Source of the DNA: Deltaproteobacteria bacterium | GTDB taxonomy: Bacteria; Desulfobacterota; DSM-4660; Desulfatiglandales; Desulfatiglandaceae | Assembly (NCBI GenBank): GCA_003646995.1 | Contig: QMLZ01000051.1 | Location: 1-14,568 of the forward strand | Direction: 5' to 3' | Length of the DNA stretch: 14,568 nt | Shown: in pieces, positions 1 to 8,041 of the stretch | How the letters are laid out: each line of letters begins with the position of its first letter | Numbering within the stretch: the first letter of the stretch is position 1 | Notes under the pieces: generated by a model | What the model was told of the DNA's origin: nothing | Database searches by the model: none | What the model saw: only the letters and a program-made list of their open reading frames with translations | Position numbers and translations under genes: made by a program

Positions 1-1577
1 ATGGCCAAAACCGGCACATCAAGGTTGACGGATATATCCATAATGCTTTCTGAGTTATGCTGCGAAAAAATTTTTCCATACCAAAGATCCATAAGGGAGA
101 GCAAGGCCGGGGCCTGCTGCCTAAAGCATAGATTTACTGCCTCAATGACGAGACGTCTTGCTATTTCATCCTCTAAGGCCTTATAAAGCCTTGGTTCATC
201 CACAGACAGAAGGTTGGCAAGAAGGGAAACAGCAGCTTTGGCCGCTTCTCGAGACCCATAGTCATAGGATCCTCTTGCAACACAGAAGTCTGTCGGAGTC
301 AGGGAGGTCCGTACAATAAGGCCCCGGTTCTCCAGTTCTCTAAGTTGTAGTTTTGATACATTGAAGCCTGGATTTGACAATAGGTGGTATTCACTTATGG
401 GTGACTGAAAGAGTTGGCGTGATAAGTTACCCGGAAGGCCTGAGGCGTCCTTTCTAATGACGTAAAAGGTACATGGATTGTATAGTGCAAGGGAGATCTT
501 CCCCCTTCGCCCGTTGAACTCCCTCAAGAAGGCGGTGATTTCAGGGAACATCTGGGCTGTCTTACAAAGGGGTTCCACCCTTTGAGGGCCCACTCGAAGG
601 CCATCTAAGGTAGCATCTTCGCTCCAAACAATACTGTCCCCTCCCAGGCCGGTTGTTCGAAGCTTGGCGGCTTGCACATGGGTCTGCCATCCTCCCACCT
701 GAGCTCCTTCTGAATCAATTTCTACCCTGCCGTCTCTAAGGATTGCCATATCAGTGGTTGTGCCCCCCATATCTACAACCAGGCCATCATTCTGACCGGT
801 TAGAAATTTAGCCCCATAGATGCTGGCTGCTGGACCTGAAAGGATTGTTTCAACTGGACGGTTTTCTGCTTCTTTAAATGACATTAAGGTGCCATCGCCT
901 CGGACTACCAGAAGCGGAGCGTTTAAGCCAAGCTCGTTCAGAACATGCCTTGTATCTTCTATCAAGTCATGGATAAGGGGAATGAGCCTTGCGTTCCACC
1001 ATGCTGTGACAGCTCTCTTCGGGGCATTGAGCCGCGTCGAAAGCTGATGGCCTGCGACAAGAGGAAGCTTGCAGTATTTTTGAATGTAGTTGATTACCTG
1101 TTTTTCATGCTCAGCGTTCCTTACGGAAAAATAGCCTGACACGGCAATGGCATCGACCTCTTCTACGAGCCCACGAAGTTGTCTTTCTAAAGGTTCCAAG
1201 TCCAAGGGAGCCAGTTCTTCACCCCAGTAATTGTGTCCACCGGTGAGGAAAACAGTTGGAGATATCTTGGACAATGCAGGGTGGTCCGCGCTGTATCCTA
1301 TCAGCACCAGAGCGGCCTTGCTCCCTTTTCCCTCTACGATAGCGTTGGTGGCAAAGGTAGTGGCAAGAGAGACAAAATTAGCTTGTTGTAACATCTCCTG
1401 GGGGACGGATTTTAGGGCCTGCCGGATTCCACCAATGGGGGATGGAAGCGTCGTGGGAGCTTTTGCGTGGGCTATGATAGTCGCATTATTAATATCAACA
1501 AGGGCTATATCCGTAAATGTTCCTCCGGCGTCTATCCCTAAGCCGTAAAGAGGGTTGGATTCTTTGAAATCCTTCAA
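1..1577 (-). CDS. Hydantoinase/oxoprolinase (HyuA-like) ASKHA-fold protein, 3' end outside window
   Basis: The reverse strand is open for 525 codons from a TTG at 1577 to the left edge, so the C-terminus is missing. I chose TTG because GGGAG lies 10 nt upstream; the nearby ATG (1595) is out of frame and stops at once. Residues 14-23 (GIDAGGTFTD) are the first phosphate motif of the Hydant_A_N domain, and residues 267-276 (VVDMGGTTTD) are the second, opening the Hydantoinase_A domain. A conserved LSGPAAS stretch lies shortly before the second motif. Family members hydrolyse hydantoins or 5-oxoproline with ATP, but many relatives beside corrinoid methyltransferase genes have no known reaction. 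The gene diverges from the RACE gene and has its own promoter. The role here could be ATP-dependent opening of a cyclic substrate derivative or an accessory function; the sequence does not decide. The family call is solid, the substrate unknown. Confidence 0.88.
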   Translation of the reverse strand, partial: MKDFKESNPLYGLGIDAGGTFTDIALVDINNATIIAHAKAPTTLPSPIGGIRQALKSVPQEMLQQANFVSLATTFATNAIVEGKGSKAALVLIGYSADHPALSKISPTVFLTGGHNYWGEELAPLDLEPLERQLRGLVEEVDAIAVSGYFSVRNAEHEKQVINYIQKYCKLPLVAGHQLSTRLNAPKRAVTAWWNARLIPLIHDLIEDTRHVLNELGLNAPLLVVRGDGTLMSFKEAENRPVETILSGPAASIYGAKFLTGQNDGLVVDMGGTTTDMAILRDGRVEIDSEGAQVGGWQTHVQAAKLRTTGLGGDSIVWSEDATLDGLRVGPQRVEPLCKTAQMFPEITAFLREFNGRRGKISLALYNPCTFYVIRKDASGLPGNLSRQLFQSPISEYHLLSNPGFNVSKLQLRELENRGLIVRTSLTPTDFCVARGSYDYGSREAAKAAVSLLANLLSVDEPRLYKALEDEIARRLVIEAVNLCFRQQAPALLSLMDLWYGKIFSQHNSESIMDISVNLDVPVLA

Positions 1578-1615
1578 AATAATTTTTCTCCCATGAGATT
1601 TTTGTCGTTCTTCTA

Positions 1616-1644
1616 AATATACAGAAACAGGTTTGCTTAATCAA
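1616..1644 (-). promoter_or_regulatory. Sigma70-type promoter for the hyuA-like gene
   Basis: On the reverse strand a -35 box TTGATT (1644-1639) and a -10 box TATATT (1621-1616) are separated by exactly 17 bp. The predicted start lies near 1609, about 30 nt before the TTG codon at 1577. The -10 matches the consensus at five of six positions, the -35 at four. Confidence 0.5.
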
Positions 1645-1693
1645 AGGGAGTGTGTTAAAAGTCGCGATTCAGACCCCATTACTGTGTGTATAA

Positions 1694-1729
1694 GTTCAGT
1701 TGTGAACAGATTGTGTATGATCATTAATC
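1694..1729. promoter_or_regulatory. Palindromic sites in the divergent intergenic region, possible operator
   Basis: Two adjacent dyads lie between the divergent hyuA-like and RACE genes. The first is GTTCA (1694-1698) with TGAAC (1703-1707) around a 4-nt centre. The second is the perfect 8-mer ATGATCAT (1717-1724) flanked by GATT (1709-1712) and AATC (1726-1729). Position and symmetry fit binding of a dimeric regulator. A -10-like GATAAT (1742-1747) lies just downstream for the RACE gene, without a convincing -35. No protein can be assigned to the sites. Confidence 0.3.
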
Positions 1730-1806
1730 AGGCCTGTGCGGGATAATAAAATATCAAAGGACTGAAGTTCGGGCCCAAAAGTGCAAAGAAGCATAAAGGA
1801 AAGACA

Positions 1807-3663
1807 ATGAGCACGAGTTTTAGGGTTAAATTTGAACCAGCGGGTATAGTGACCGAACAGGAGCCAGGGACTACCATTGGGGAAATCGCCAGCCAACTTA
1901 ACGTCCCAATCCGGGCGGACTGTGGCGGAAAAGGCTTGTGCGGGAAGTGTAAGGTTATTGTGGAGCCTTCAACAAACGTATCGCCTCTTACAGAGCCTGA
2001 GCTGGACATCCTTTCTCCCGATGAGATCAAGAAGTCTTTTCGACTGGCCTGTCAGGCCCAGATTCTTGGAGACGTAACAGTAACAATACCCGAACAGATG
2101 GCCGATAGCCGGGAGGCCAGAGGCAAGACCGGCGTTAAGGGAAGGTATCCACTGGCCCCAATGGTGGAGAGAATTGTGCTTGGAAGAGATGAATTGCCCG
2201 AGCCCAAGGATTCGGTATTAGTGGACGTGGTCAGTTGGGTGACAGGGCGTGCGGCAGAGGTGGCGGGGCACGAAGTTCTTATAGAGGATCTGGGAGCCCT
2301 GCGACAATTAAGCCGCCCCGGCGTATATGACGGGGAAATTACACTGGTCAATCATCTTAAAAGGGGAGTCACAGCTGTTTTGCCAGGATCAAGGGTCAAG
2401 AGCCTGGGCCTAGCGGTTGACATAGGTACTACCACTTTGGCCGCTTACCTATGCGATCTACACACTGGAGAGGTAATGGCTTCGTCTGCTTCAGTTAATC
2501 CACAAAGACGCCACGGCGAGGACGTCATCAGCAGGATTGCTATGGCTGATAGTAGAAAGGACGGGCTAGAAGTCTTGCAGGGATTGGTTGTTGAAGGCAT
2601 TAACTATTTGCTCGGCAGATGCGTTGAAGAAGTAGGTGCATCGTCAGAGGATATTGACGAGATTTCAATAGTGGGAAATACAACCATGGAAAGGATTTTC
2701 ATAGGCTTCCATCCTCATGGCCTGGGTGTCTGGCCCTACCTTCCATTATTAAGTTCAGCCATAGACGTGAGGGCAGAAGATGTTGGGCTAAGGTTAAATC
2801 CAGGCACCAATGTTTATGTTTTTCCTGTTGTTTCAGGGTTTGTGGGCGGGGATACAGTAGCGGCTATTCTTGCGGATAAGCCGTTTTTGCGCGATGAGAC
2901 TTGCTTGATCGTAGACATTGGGACCAATGGGGAGTTAGTGCTTGGAAATCGTGATGCTCTATGGGCCACGAGTTGTGCCACGGGACCTGCCTTGGAGGGG
3001 GCGCAGATATCCTGTGGTATGCGAGCCGTCTCTGGGGCAATACACAGGGTTGAGCTTGATCCCAGTACCGGAACTCCGGTCTGTTCAGTACTAGGCGATG
3101 GCGATAATATTGCACCACTTGGTATCTGTGGGTCCGGTCTTATTGATGCCATTGCTGTGATGCGGAAAATGGGAGTACTTTTACCAAACGGCAGGCTCAA
3201 GGAAGGGATGCCGGGAGTGATATGTGATGAAAAGGGAGTTGGAAGGGAATATGTGCTAGTGCCTGCGAATAAGAGCGCAACAGGTAAAGACATAAGTATC
3301 TCGCTCAGGGATGTGCGTCAGTTTCAGCTTGCCAAGGCGGCCCTGCGGGTGGGTATAGAGCTATTGATGAAATATTCAGGGTTAAAGGAGGTAAAACGGA
3401 CTGTTCTTACGGGTGCATTTGGGACTAAATTCAACTGGAAGAACGCTGTGGACATAGGTATGCTTCCGCCTGCCGCCGTGAGCGGAGAGGTTTTGTCCTT
3501 GGACAATCTGGCGGGCGTGGGGGCTATCTTGGCACTGTTAGCCAAAGAAGAGAGAGAGCGGGCGGCGTGGATCGGCAAGAATACCAAATTTGTCGAGCTT
3601 GCTACTGATTCGGAATTCAACGTGCGCTTTCCTCAGGCTACTGCCTTCCCTCCAATGAAATGA
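1807..3663 (+). CDS. RACE-type reductive activator of corrinoid methyltransferase (2Fe-2S ferredoxin + ASKHA domain)
   Basis: 618 residues, the usual length of RACE proteins (DUF4445/ASKHA family). They use ATP to drive reduction of inactive Co(II) corrinoid protein back to Co(I). The N-terminal ferredoxin-like domain shows C39, C45, C48 and C82 (C-x5-C-x2-C then C), the plant-type 2Fe-2S ligand set. The ASKHA domain carries LAVDIGTTTLAAYL (from 202), IVGNTTMERIF, LIVDIGTNGEL (367-377), a CATGPALEGAQISCGM stretch, GICGSGLIDAI and LTGAFGTKFNW near the C-terminus. The ATG follows AAAGGAAAG at good spacing. The MttB/corrinoid pair downstream is the obvious client: these proteins lose methyl cycling when cobalt is oxidised. 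It is transcribed apart from that operon, with the GntR gene following 150 bp later. Confidence 0.93.
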   Translation: MSTSFRVKFEPAGIVTEQEPGTTIGEIASQLNVPIRADCGGKGLCGKCKVIVEPSTNVSPLTEPELDILSPDEIKKSFRLACQAQILGDVTVTIPEQMADSREARGKTGVKGRYPLAPMVERIVLGRDELPEPKDSVLVDVVSWVTGRAAEVAGHEVLIEDLGALRQLSRPGVYDGEITLVNHLKRGVTAVLPGSRVKSLGLAVDIGTTTLAAYLCDLHTGEVMASSASVNPQRRHGEDVISRIAMADSRKDGLEVLQGLVVEGINYLLGRCVEEVGASSEDIDEISIVGNTTMERIFIGFHPHGLGVWPYLPLLSSAIDVRAEDVGLRLNPGTNVYVFPVVSGFVGGDTVAAILADKPFLRDETCLIVDIGTNGELVLGNRDALWATSCATGPALEGAQISCGMRAVSGAIHRVELDPSTGTPVCSVLGDGDNIAPLGICGSGLIDAIAVMRKMGVLLPNGRLKEGMPGVICDEKGVGREYVLVPANKSATGKDISISLRDVRQFQLAKAALRVGIELLMKYSGLKEVKRTVLTGAFGTKFNWKNAVDIGMLPPAAVSGEVLSLDNLAGVGAILALLAKEERERAAWIGKNTKFVELATDSEFNVRFPQATAFPPMK

Positions 3664-3700
3664 CGGGGCTTAAAGCTAACAGAGCAATTGCGGAATTATT

Positions 3701-3729
3701 TTGACAGGGTGGTATGTTACTGATATATT
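3701..3729 (+). promoter_or_regulatory. Strong sigma70-type promoter for the GntR regulator
   Basis: A perfect -35 TTGACA (3701-3706), a 17-bp spacer and -10 TATATT (3724-3729) lie about 85 bp before the regulator start. The spacer holds TGGTATGTTAC (3710-3720), whose first six bases recur just downstream of the next promoter at 4613. This suggests, but does not prove, autoregulation by the encoded GntR protein. Confidence 0.6.
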
Positions 3730-3813
3730 CCCCGCCAACAGAACCAATATCTTAGATATCATCCCCGCTGGCGTTTTCCCAATACAAGGGCTACACCAGG
3801 ATAAGAAGAAGCT

Positions 3814-4443
3814 ATGGATACAAGAATTTATGAGTCTGTTTTGCGGAGAATCCTTTTTTTGGAGTACCCGCCAGGTCATATATTAAATGAAAAGGCCTTG
3901 GCTGAGGAGTTCAGCGTGAGCAGGACTCCCATAAGAGAAGTTTTGAGCAGACTAGAGTGGGAGCAACTGGTAAGGATCATCCCACGTACTGGCGCTATTG
4001 TTACGGAAATAGAATTCCAGAAAATGACCCATGTGTTCCAGATAAGGCTGGAAATAGAAGACCTGGCTGGAAGGCTGGCAGGGGAGGAGATAACAGAAGA
4101 GCACCTGAAGAAAATAGCCGCCATCCGTGACGAATGTCGTAAGCTTTTTGATCGCAGGGATCAAAAGGAATTGGTTGAAATCGATTTCAAGTTTCGCGAC
4201 GCCTTGTATGATGCAGCTAATAATCCTGTATTGAAGACCATATCACAATATCTTTATCACCTGACCATCAGGCTTTCGTACGTGCTTTTTGAGAGAGGTG
4301 ATTGGCTGGAAGGAGTACAGGCATCACTCAATGAATACCAAGAGGTCTACGAGGCGCTTGCCAGAAGAGATGGCGAGGCCGCAGGAAAATTACGGAAAAA
4401 GTGGCTCAGAGTTCATATTGAGCGCATAAAAAACAAGTTTTAA
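3814..4443 (+). CDS. GntR family transcriptional regulator, FCD-type ligand domain
   Basis: 209 residues, typical of the FadR/FCD branch. Residues about 5-65 form the winged helix-turn-helix: PPGHILNEKALAEEFSVSRT, then PIREVLSRLE and a wing ending GAIVTEI. Residues about 72-205 are the helical FCD domain that senses a small acid ligand, often through a metal ion. The usual D-x3-H metal motif reads D124-F-K-F-R128, and the usual EH pair reads E174-Y175; only the last histidine (H201, in VHIERI) is left. The effector may therefore bind without the usual metal. The gene lies between the RACE gene and the catabolic operon and has its own promoter, so local control is likely, probably repression lifted by the substrate or an intermediate. 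The Shine-Dalgarno is weak (AAGAAGAAG). Confidence 0.92.
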   Translation: MDTRIYESVLRRILFLEYPPGHILNEKALAEEFSVSRTPIREVLSRLEWEQLVRIIPRTGAIVTEIEFQKMTHVFQIRLEIEDLAGRLAGEEITEEHLKKIAAIRDECRKLFDRRDQKELVEIDFKFRDALYDAANNPVLKTISQYLYHLTIRLSYVLFERGDWLEGVQASLNEYQEVYEALARRDGEAAGKLRKKWLRVHIERIKNKF

Positions 4444-4480
4444 CCCCGCCTTACCTGAAAATCCCCTAGCGAGGTTCTTT
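4442..4480 (+). terminator. Weak candidate terminator after the GntR gene
   Basis: AACCCCGC (4442-4449) can pair with GCGAGGTT (4469-4476) with one mismatch around a 19-nt loop, followed by CTTTT. The long loop and short T-run make this a weak call. The rest of the gap up to the next promoter (4481-4571) shows no gene or other clear signal. Confidence 0.2.
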
Positions 4481-4571
4481 TGTATTCTGCACGGAATTTT
4501 AGGGATACTTTCGCTCCCATAGTTTTGGAAATCCTGGTTAAGCAAGCTCTCAAAAATGCCAAGAAAAAGTG

Positions 4572-4600
4572 TTGACATAAAGCATACAAGAAAGTAAAGT
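4572..4600 (+). promoter_or_regulatory. Main promoter of the catabolic operon
   Basis: A perfect -35 TTGACA (4572-4577), a 17-bp spacer and -10 TAAAGT (4595-4600, four of six consensus bases). The predicted transcript start is near 4607. All downstream genes lie on the same strand, so this promoter may drive the whole 4700-14568 series, though the larger gaps at 12135-12218 and 13014-13158 could hold further starts. Confidence 0.55.
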
Positions 4601-4612
4601 TTAATCAATCAA

Positions 4613-4625
4613 TGGTATACATGTA
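4613..4625. promoter_or_regulatory. Candidate operator overlapping the transcript start (GTATAC/TACATGTA palindromes)
   Basis: TGGTATACATGTA contains two overlapping perfect palindromes, GTATAC (4615-4620) and TACATGTA (4618-4625). It lies just downstream of the -10 box, where a bound repressor would block transcription. The TGGTAT half recurs inside the GntR promoter spacer at 3710-3715. FadR-branch GntR proteins favour T-n-GT...AC-n-A dyads; this site fits only loosely. Confidence 0.35.
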
Positions 4626-4699
4626 AAGAAACTGGTTTAGTTCCATAGTATTTGCACAAGGAAAATTAAGAAGTTAACCAATGGGAGAGACAATTTTTA

Positions 4700-5872
4700 A
4701 TGAATAAGGATACAGCGGACGTGATAATTGTGGGCGGCGGGATTATGGGTTCATCCACTGCCTATCATCTTGTAAAGGCTGACTCAAAGCTGAAAGTGCT
4801 CGTTATTGAGCCTGATCCTGCCTATACCAAGGCCTCCACCACCCTATCAATGGCCAATGTAAGGATCCAGTTCAGCCTCAAAGAAAACATACAAATTTCC
4901 CAGTACGCAATGGAGGTGCTCGAGCGATTTCCAGAGGAGATGGAGGTAGATGGTGAAAGGCCCGATATAAGCTACCGCCGAGAAGGCAATCTTTTCTTGG
5001 TAGATGAGAAGAATTATGAATTGGCCAGGGAGGCATTTGAGCTTCAAAGAGAGTTAGGTTGTCAAGTGGAATGGTGGTCTCCGGAAAAGATCAAGGAGCA
5101 GTACCCGCTTTATAACCCAGATGGGTACGTCGCAGGTACATTTGGTCCGCAGGATGGCCATATTGATGCTTACTCTGTGCTGATGGGTTATAAGGCAAAG
5201 GCCACATCGCTGGGGGCAAGATATGTGAGGGACAGTGTTTCGGAGATCCTTGTTTCAGGCAAGCAGGTGACAGGGGTGATGCTGGCCTCAGGGCAGAGAT
5301 TGGCAGCCAATGTTGTTGTCAATTGTGCTGGGGCTTGGGCGGCTAAGGTGGCCGAGACCGCTGGTGTGCAGATCCCAGTCAAGCCTGTAAAGCGGCAGGT
5401 TTTTGCACTAGATACAGCGGTCAAACCGGGAAAGCCCCTACCTTTAACAATCTTAACCTCAGGATTGTACTTCCGTACTGAGGTTGGTGATCTTATTTTG
5501 TTGGGTAAGTCATTGGATGATGACCCGATTGGATTTGACTTTGGCTGGGATCGAGAGCGATTCATTGAGGTACTCTGGCCGGAGCTAGCCCAGTTCGTGC
5601 CCGCTTTTGACACGTTGAAGCTAGTGCGGGGGTGGGCCGGGCTTTATGCTGTTAATACACTGGATGAGAATGCGATTCTAGGGCAATGGCCTGAATTAAA
5701 GGGATTTTTCCTGGCCAATGGGTTTTCGGGCCACGGACTTCAGCAGGCCCCGGCCGTAGGCCGCTATATTTCTGAGCTGATACTTGGTGTGGAGCCCAGC
5801 CTGGATCTATCAATATTTGGCCCAGAGAGAATATTGGAGAACAGACCACTCAGCGAAGGCGGGATTGTCTAG
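4700..5872 (+). CDS. FAD-dependent oxidoreductase, DAO family (sarcosine/dimethylglycine oxidase-like)
   Basis: 390 residues, matching single-subunit DAO enzymes such as sarcosine oxidase and SoxB. The N-terminal dinucleotide fold reads VIIVGGGIMGSSTAYHL with G12-x-G14-x-x-G17 and an acidic residue (E37) ending strand 2. NCAGAWAAKVAE and, near the C-terminus, NGFSGHGLQQAPAVGR are typical of the dimethylglycine/sarcosine oxidase branch. These enzymes oxidise C-N bonds of N-methyl amino acids, releasing formaldehyde, or deaminate amino acids. As first gene of a series with an MttB-type methyltransferase, it most likely handles the tertiary or secondary amine left after removal of the first methyl group. 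In an anaerobe the electron acceptor is probably not oxygen, but none is encoded here. GGGAG lies about 12 nt before the ATG. Family certain; substrate inferred. Confidence 0.9.
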   Translation: MNKDTADVIIVGGGIMGSSTAYHLVKADSKLKVLVIEPDPAYTKASTTLSMANVRIQFSLKENIQISQYAMEVLERFPEEMEVDGERPDISYRREGNLFLVDEKNYELAREAFELQRELGCQVEWWSPEKIKEQYPLYNPDGYVAGTFGPQDGHIDAYSVLMGYKAKATSLGARYVRDSVSEILVSGKQVTGVMLASGQRLAANVVVNCAGAWAAKVAETAGVQIPVKPVKRQVFALDTAVKPGKPLPLTILTSGLYFRTEVGDLILLGKSLDDDPIGFDFGWDRERFIEVLWPELAQFVPAFDTLKLVRGWAGLYAVNTLDENAILGQWPELKGFFLANGFSGHGLQQAPAVGRYISELILGVEPSLDLSIFGPERILENRPLSEGGIV

Positions 5873-5908
5873 TCTATTTAATAACCTCTAGCAAGCAGGA
5901 GGTTGGGT

Positions 5909-7321
5909 GTGCAGCCTAGGATAAAGGTCTTAAGTGAAAAGGAAATGGTCAAGATTGACCAGGCGTCACGAGCTCTTCTAATGGAGGTTGGTACCCATGT
6001 CCCCAACGAGGAGGCCTTGGAGATATTTGAGAAAGCTGGGGCTATTGTTGACAAGAACAGCCAAATGGTAAGGATTCCAGACCACGTTATAAATGATACC
6101 CTGTCAAAGTGTGCATCTTGTGTCCGTTTATATGATCGGACCGGCGGTGCCCCCCTTCTCATAGGTGGAGATCGAATTTATTTCGGCACCGTAGGAATTG
6201 CTACCAACGTGCTGGACTTTAAGACTGATGAGTACCGGCCCGTAGTTTGCGATGACCTGAGGGATATCATTCGGTTGTCAGATGTGCTTGACCCGCCTGA
6301 CTTTATCCTGGTACCTGCCACTCCCACAGATGTGCCCTCTGACAAGGTTGATATGGTAGAAACCAAGTTGCTCTTGACTAACACAAGCAAACACTTCATT
6401 GCCGAGGCACAAAACGGGGAGAACTTCAAGAAAACTGTTGCCATGGCAGTGGAGGTCGCCGGGAGCTTGGAGGCTTTGCAAAAGCGCCCGTTTTTCACCA
6501 CGCTTGTGTGTCTGACAAGCCCGTTGGTTTTACGCGATGACGGGGTAGAGCTGATTGTGGAATCGTCTCGATTGGGATTGCCTCTTTTTATTGAATCGGG
6601 TCCCATGTGCGGGGGGACGTCTCCCGCAACACTTGCCTCAACCATTATTATGGCAAATGCTGAACTTTTGAGTAGCTTCGTACTGGCAAAGGCAGTAAAT
6701 CCCGCTGTGCCCTTGATATATGCGAGTTGGGCAAGAATCTTGGATATGAAGACAGCAACTTGTTCTCATGGGGGACCAGAGTTCGGATTGCTTCGATGTG
6801 CAACCACCCAGATGGCTAAATTTTACGGGCTTCCTTCTGGTGGCGGAGGGATTTTGGCGGATACGAGGTCCATTGATGTCCAGTTAGGCATGGAAAAATT
6901 GGGCACCGGGCTTCTCCCTGCACTGGCAGAAACAAATATGGTCGTTGGGATGGGCCTTTTTGCAGACGAAAACGCCATAAGCCTCGAAACCCTGGTGATA
7001 GACCACGAAGTTACAGGATGGATTAGCCGGGTGCTGCGAGGCATAGAGGTGACCGACGAGACCACTGATTTAACTATATTCGAGGAAGTGGGCTCGGGCG
7101 GTGATTTTGTGCGGACAAAGCACACAAGGGAGAATTTCCTAAAAGAGATGTTTATCCCAAAAATAATGGACAGGGGCTATTTGGCGCTCGACAAAGACCC
7201 AAGAGCAAAGAGCATGCGCAAAAGGGCCAGGAAATACTTTGACAAGGTAATGGAGCAATATGAACCGCCCAGGCTGCCTGATGACATTGATTCAAGGCTT
7301 GATGAGATTATTTATGGGTAG
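5909..7321 (+). CDS. MttB-family quaternary amine:corrinoid methyltransferase, non-pyrrolysine type
   Basis: 470 residues from a GTG with AGGAGG six bases upstream. A TTG at 5903 touches that ribosome site directly and is unlikely. The protein is MttB superfamily throughout: GTSPATLASTIIMANAELL, then YGLPSGGGGILADTRSIDVQLGMEK, SLETLVIDHEV, and VGSGGDFVRTKHT with the FLKEMFIPKIMDRG tail. Archaeal trimethylamine MttB needs an internal amber-encoded pyrrolysine; this frame has none, as in the glycine betaine enzyme MtgB and its proline betaine and carnitine relatives. These enzymes take one methyl from a quaternary amine and pass it to a cognate corrinoid protein, here the next gene 71 bp downstream. 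The exact betaine cannot be read from sequence; the amino-acid-handling neighbours suggest one with an amino-acid backbone. Confidence 0.92.
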   Translation: MQPRIKVLSEKEMVKIDQASRALLMEVGTHVPNEEALEIFEKAGAIVDKNSQMVRIPDHVINDTLSKCASCVRLYDRTGGAPLLIGGDRIYFGTVGIATNVLDFKTDEYRPVVCDDLRDIIRLSDVLDPPDFILVPATPTDVPSDKVDMVETKLLLTNTSKHFIAEAQNGENFKKTVAMAVEVAGSLEALQKRPFFTTLVCLTSPLVLRDDGVELIVESSRLGLPLFIESGPMCGGTSPATLASTIIMANAELLSSFVLAKAVNPAVPLIYASWARILDMKTATCSHGGPEFGLLRCATTQMAKFYGLPSGGGGILADTRSIDVQLGMEKLGTGLLPALAETNMVVGMGLFADENAISLETLVIDHEVTGWISRVLRGIEVTDETTDLTIFEEVGSGGDFVRTKHTRENFLKEMFIPKIMDRGYLALDKDPRAKSMRKRARKYFDKVMEQYEPPRLPDDIDSRLDEIIYG

Positions 7322-7392
7322 GTTTGTTCAATAAATATCTTGTAGCGGATGGTGAAGCTAATTACAGGACAGATACGTTTGAGGAGTAAGGG

Positions 7393-8040
7393 ATGACAAC
7401 AGATACCTTGATCAGTGACATAATCGAGTCGGTTATCAAGATGGATGAAGACGCCTTGACGGCCTTGGTGTCCAGTGCCTTAGAACAAGGCATTGATCCG
7501 CTTGTCATTATCAACGATGGCCTAACCGTAGGCTTGAGAAAGGTGGGGGATCTGTTCGCTGAAGAGGAGATATTCCTTCCAGAGCTTGTTTTGGCAGGTG
7601 AGATTGTAACCAAGGTGATGGAAACACTAAAGCCTCGTATTTCAGGAGAGGGCGGAGTAGACAAAAAAGGTCGCTTTCTTATTGCCACGGTCAAGGGTGA
7701 TGTACACGATATTGGGAAAAACCTGGTAGCACTTCTGCTGTCTGCATCCGGCTATGATGTAGTAGACCTGGGTAAAGACGTATCGGCAGAAACCATAGTT
7801 GAGAAGATTGACCAATTAAGGCCGGAAATAATCGGCCTTTCCGCCCTCTTATCTACGACGATGCCAGCCCAAAAGCAGGTAATTGAGGCGATTGAAGAGG
7901 CAGGCATGCGGGAAAAAGTAAAGATTATGGTTGGCGGTGCTCCTGTTACGAGGGACTGGGCGGAACAGATAGGCGCAGATGGTTATGCAGAAGACGCCTC
8001 GAGTGCTGTTATAGTGGCAGATCGAATAATTAAGGGCTAA
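7393..8040 (+). CDS. Corrinoid (cobalamin-binding) protein, MtgC/MttC-like
   Basis: 215 residues, the standard size. The N-terminal four-helix cap (about 5-90, including NDGLTVGLRKVGDLFAEEEIFLPELVLAGE) covers the corrinoid. The Rossmann-like domain has D103-x-H105-x-x-G108 in KGDVHDIGKN, with H105 as lower cobalt ligand, then GLSALLSTT (148-156) and VGGAPVT (180-186) for the dimethylbenzimidazole tail. It accepts the methyl group from the MttB-family protein and donates it to a tetrahydrofolate methyltransferase that is not in the window. GAGGAG sits six bases before the ATG. A damaged copy of its 3' end and probably its leader lies at about 11863-12134. Confidence 0.95.
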   Translation: MTTDTLISDIIESVIKMDEDALTALVSSALEQGIDPLVIINDGLTVGLRKVGDLFAEEEIFLPELVLAGEIVTKVMETLKPRISGEGGVDKKGRFLIATVKGDVHDIGKNLVALLLSASGYDVVDLGKDVSAETIVEKIDQLRPEIIGLSALLSTTMPAQKQVIEAIEEAGMREKVKIMVGGAPVTRDWAEQIGADGYAEDASSAVIVADRIIKG

Positions 8041-8041
8041 G

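Noticed and set aside
820..1548. Several plus-strand open frames of 64-105 codons.
   Set aside because: They are antisense to the continuous 525-codon hyuA-like frame, which carries both ATPase motifs.
2814..3293. 159-codon open frame on the minus strand.
   Set aside because: Lies wholly inside the RACE gene, whose protein is clearly conserved; the antisense protein has low-complexity S/P-rich content and no motif.
4626..4699. Leader before the DAO gene considered as a riboswitch, given the corrinoid genes.
   Set aside because: About 90 nt from the predicted start, with no cobalamin box or stable fold visible by eye.
6178..6645. 155-codon open frame on the minus strand.
   Set aside because: Antisense to the MttB-family gene; S/T-rich translation without recognisable domain.
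7319..7321. The MttB-family gene ends with TAG, which could suggest pyrrolysine read-through.
   Set aside because: In pyrrolysine MttB proteins the amber codon lies mid-gene. Here the protein is full length at TAG, and read-through would add only seven residues before another TAG.
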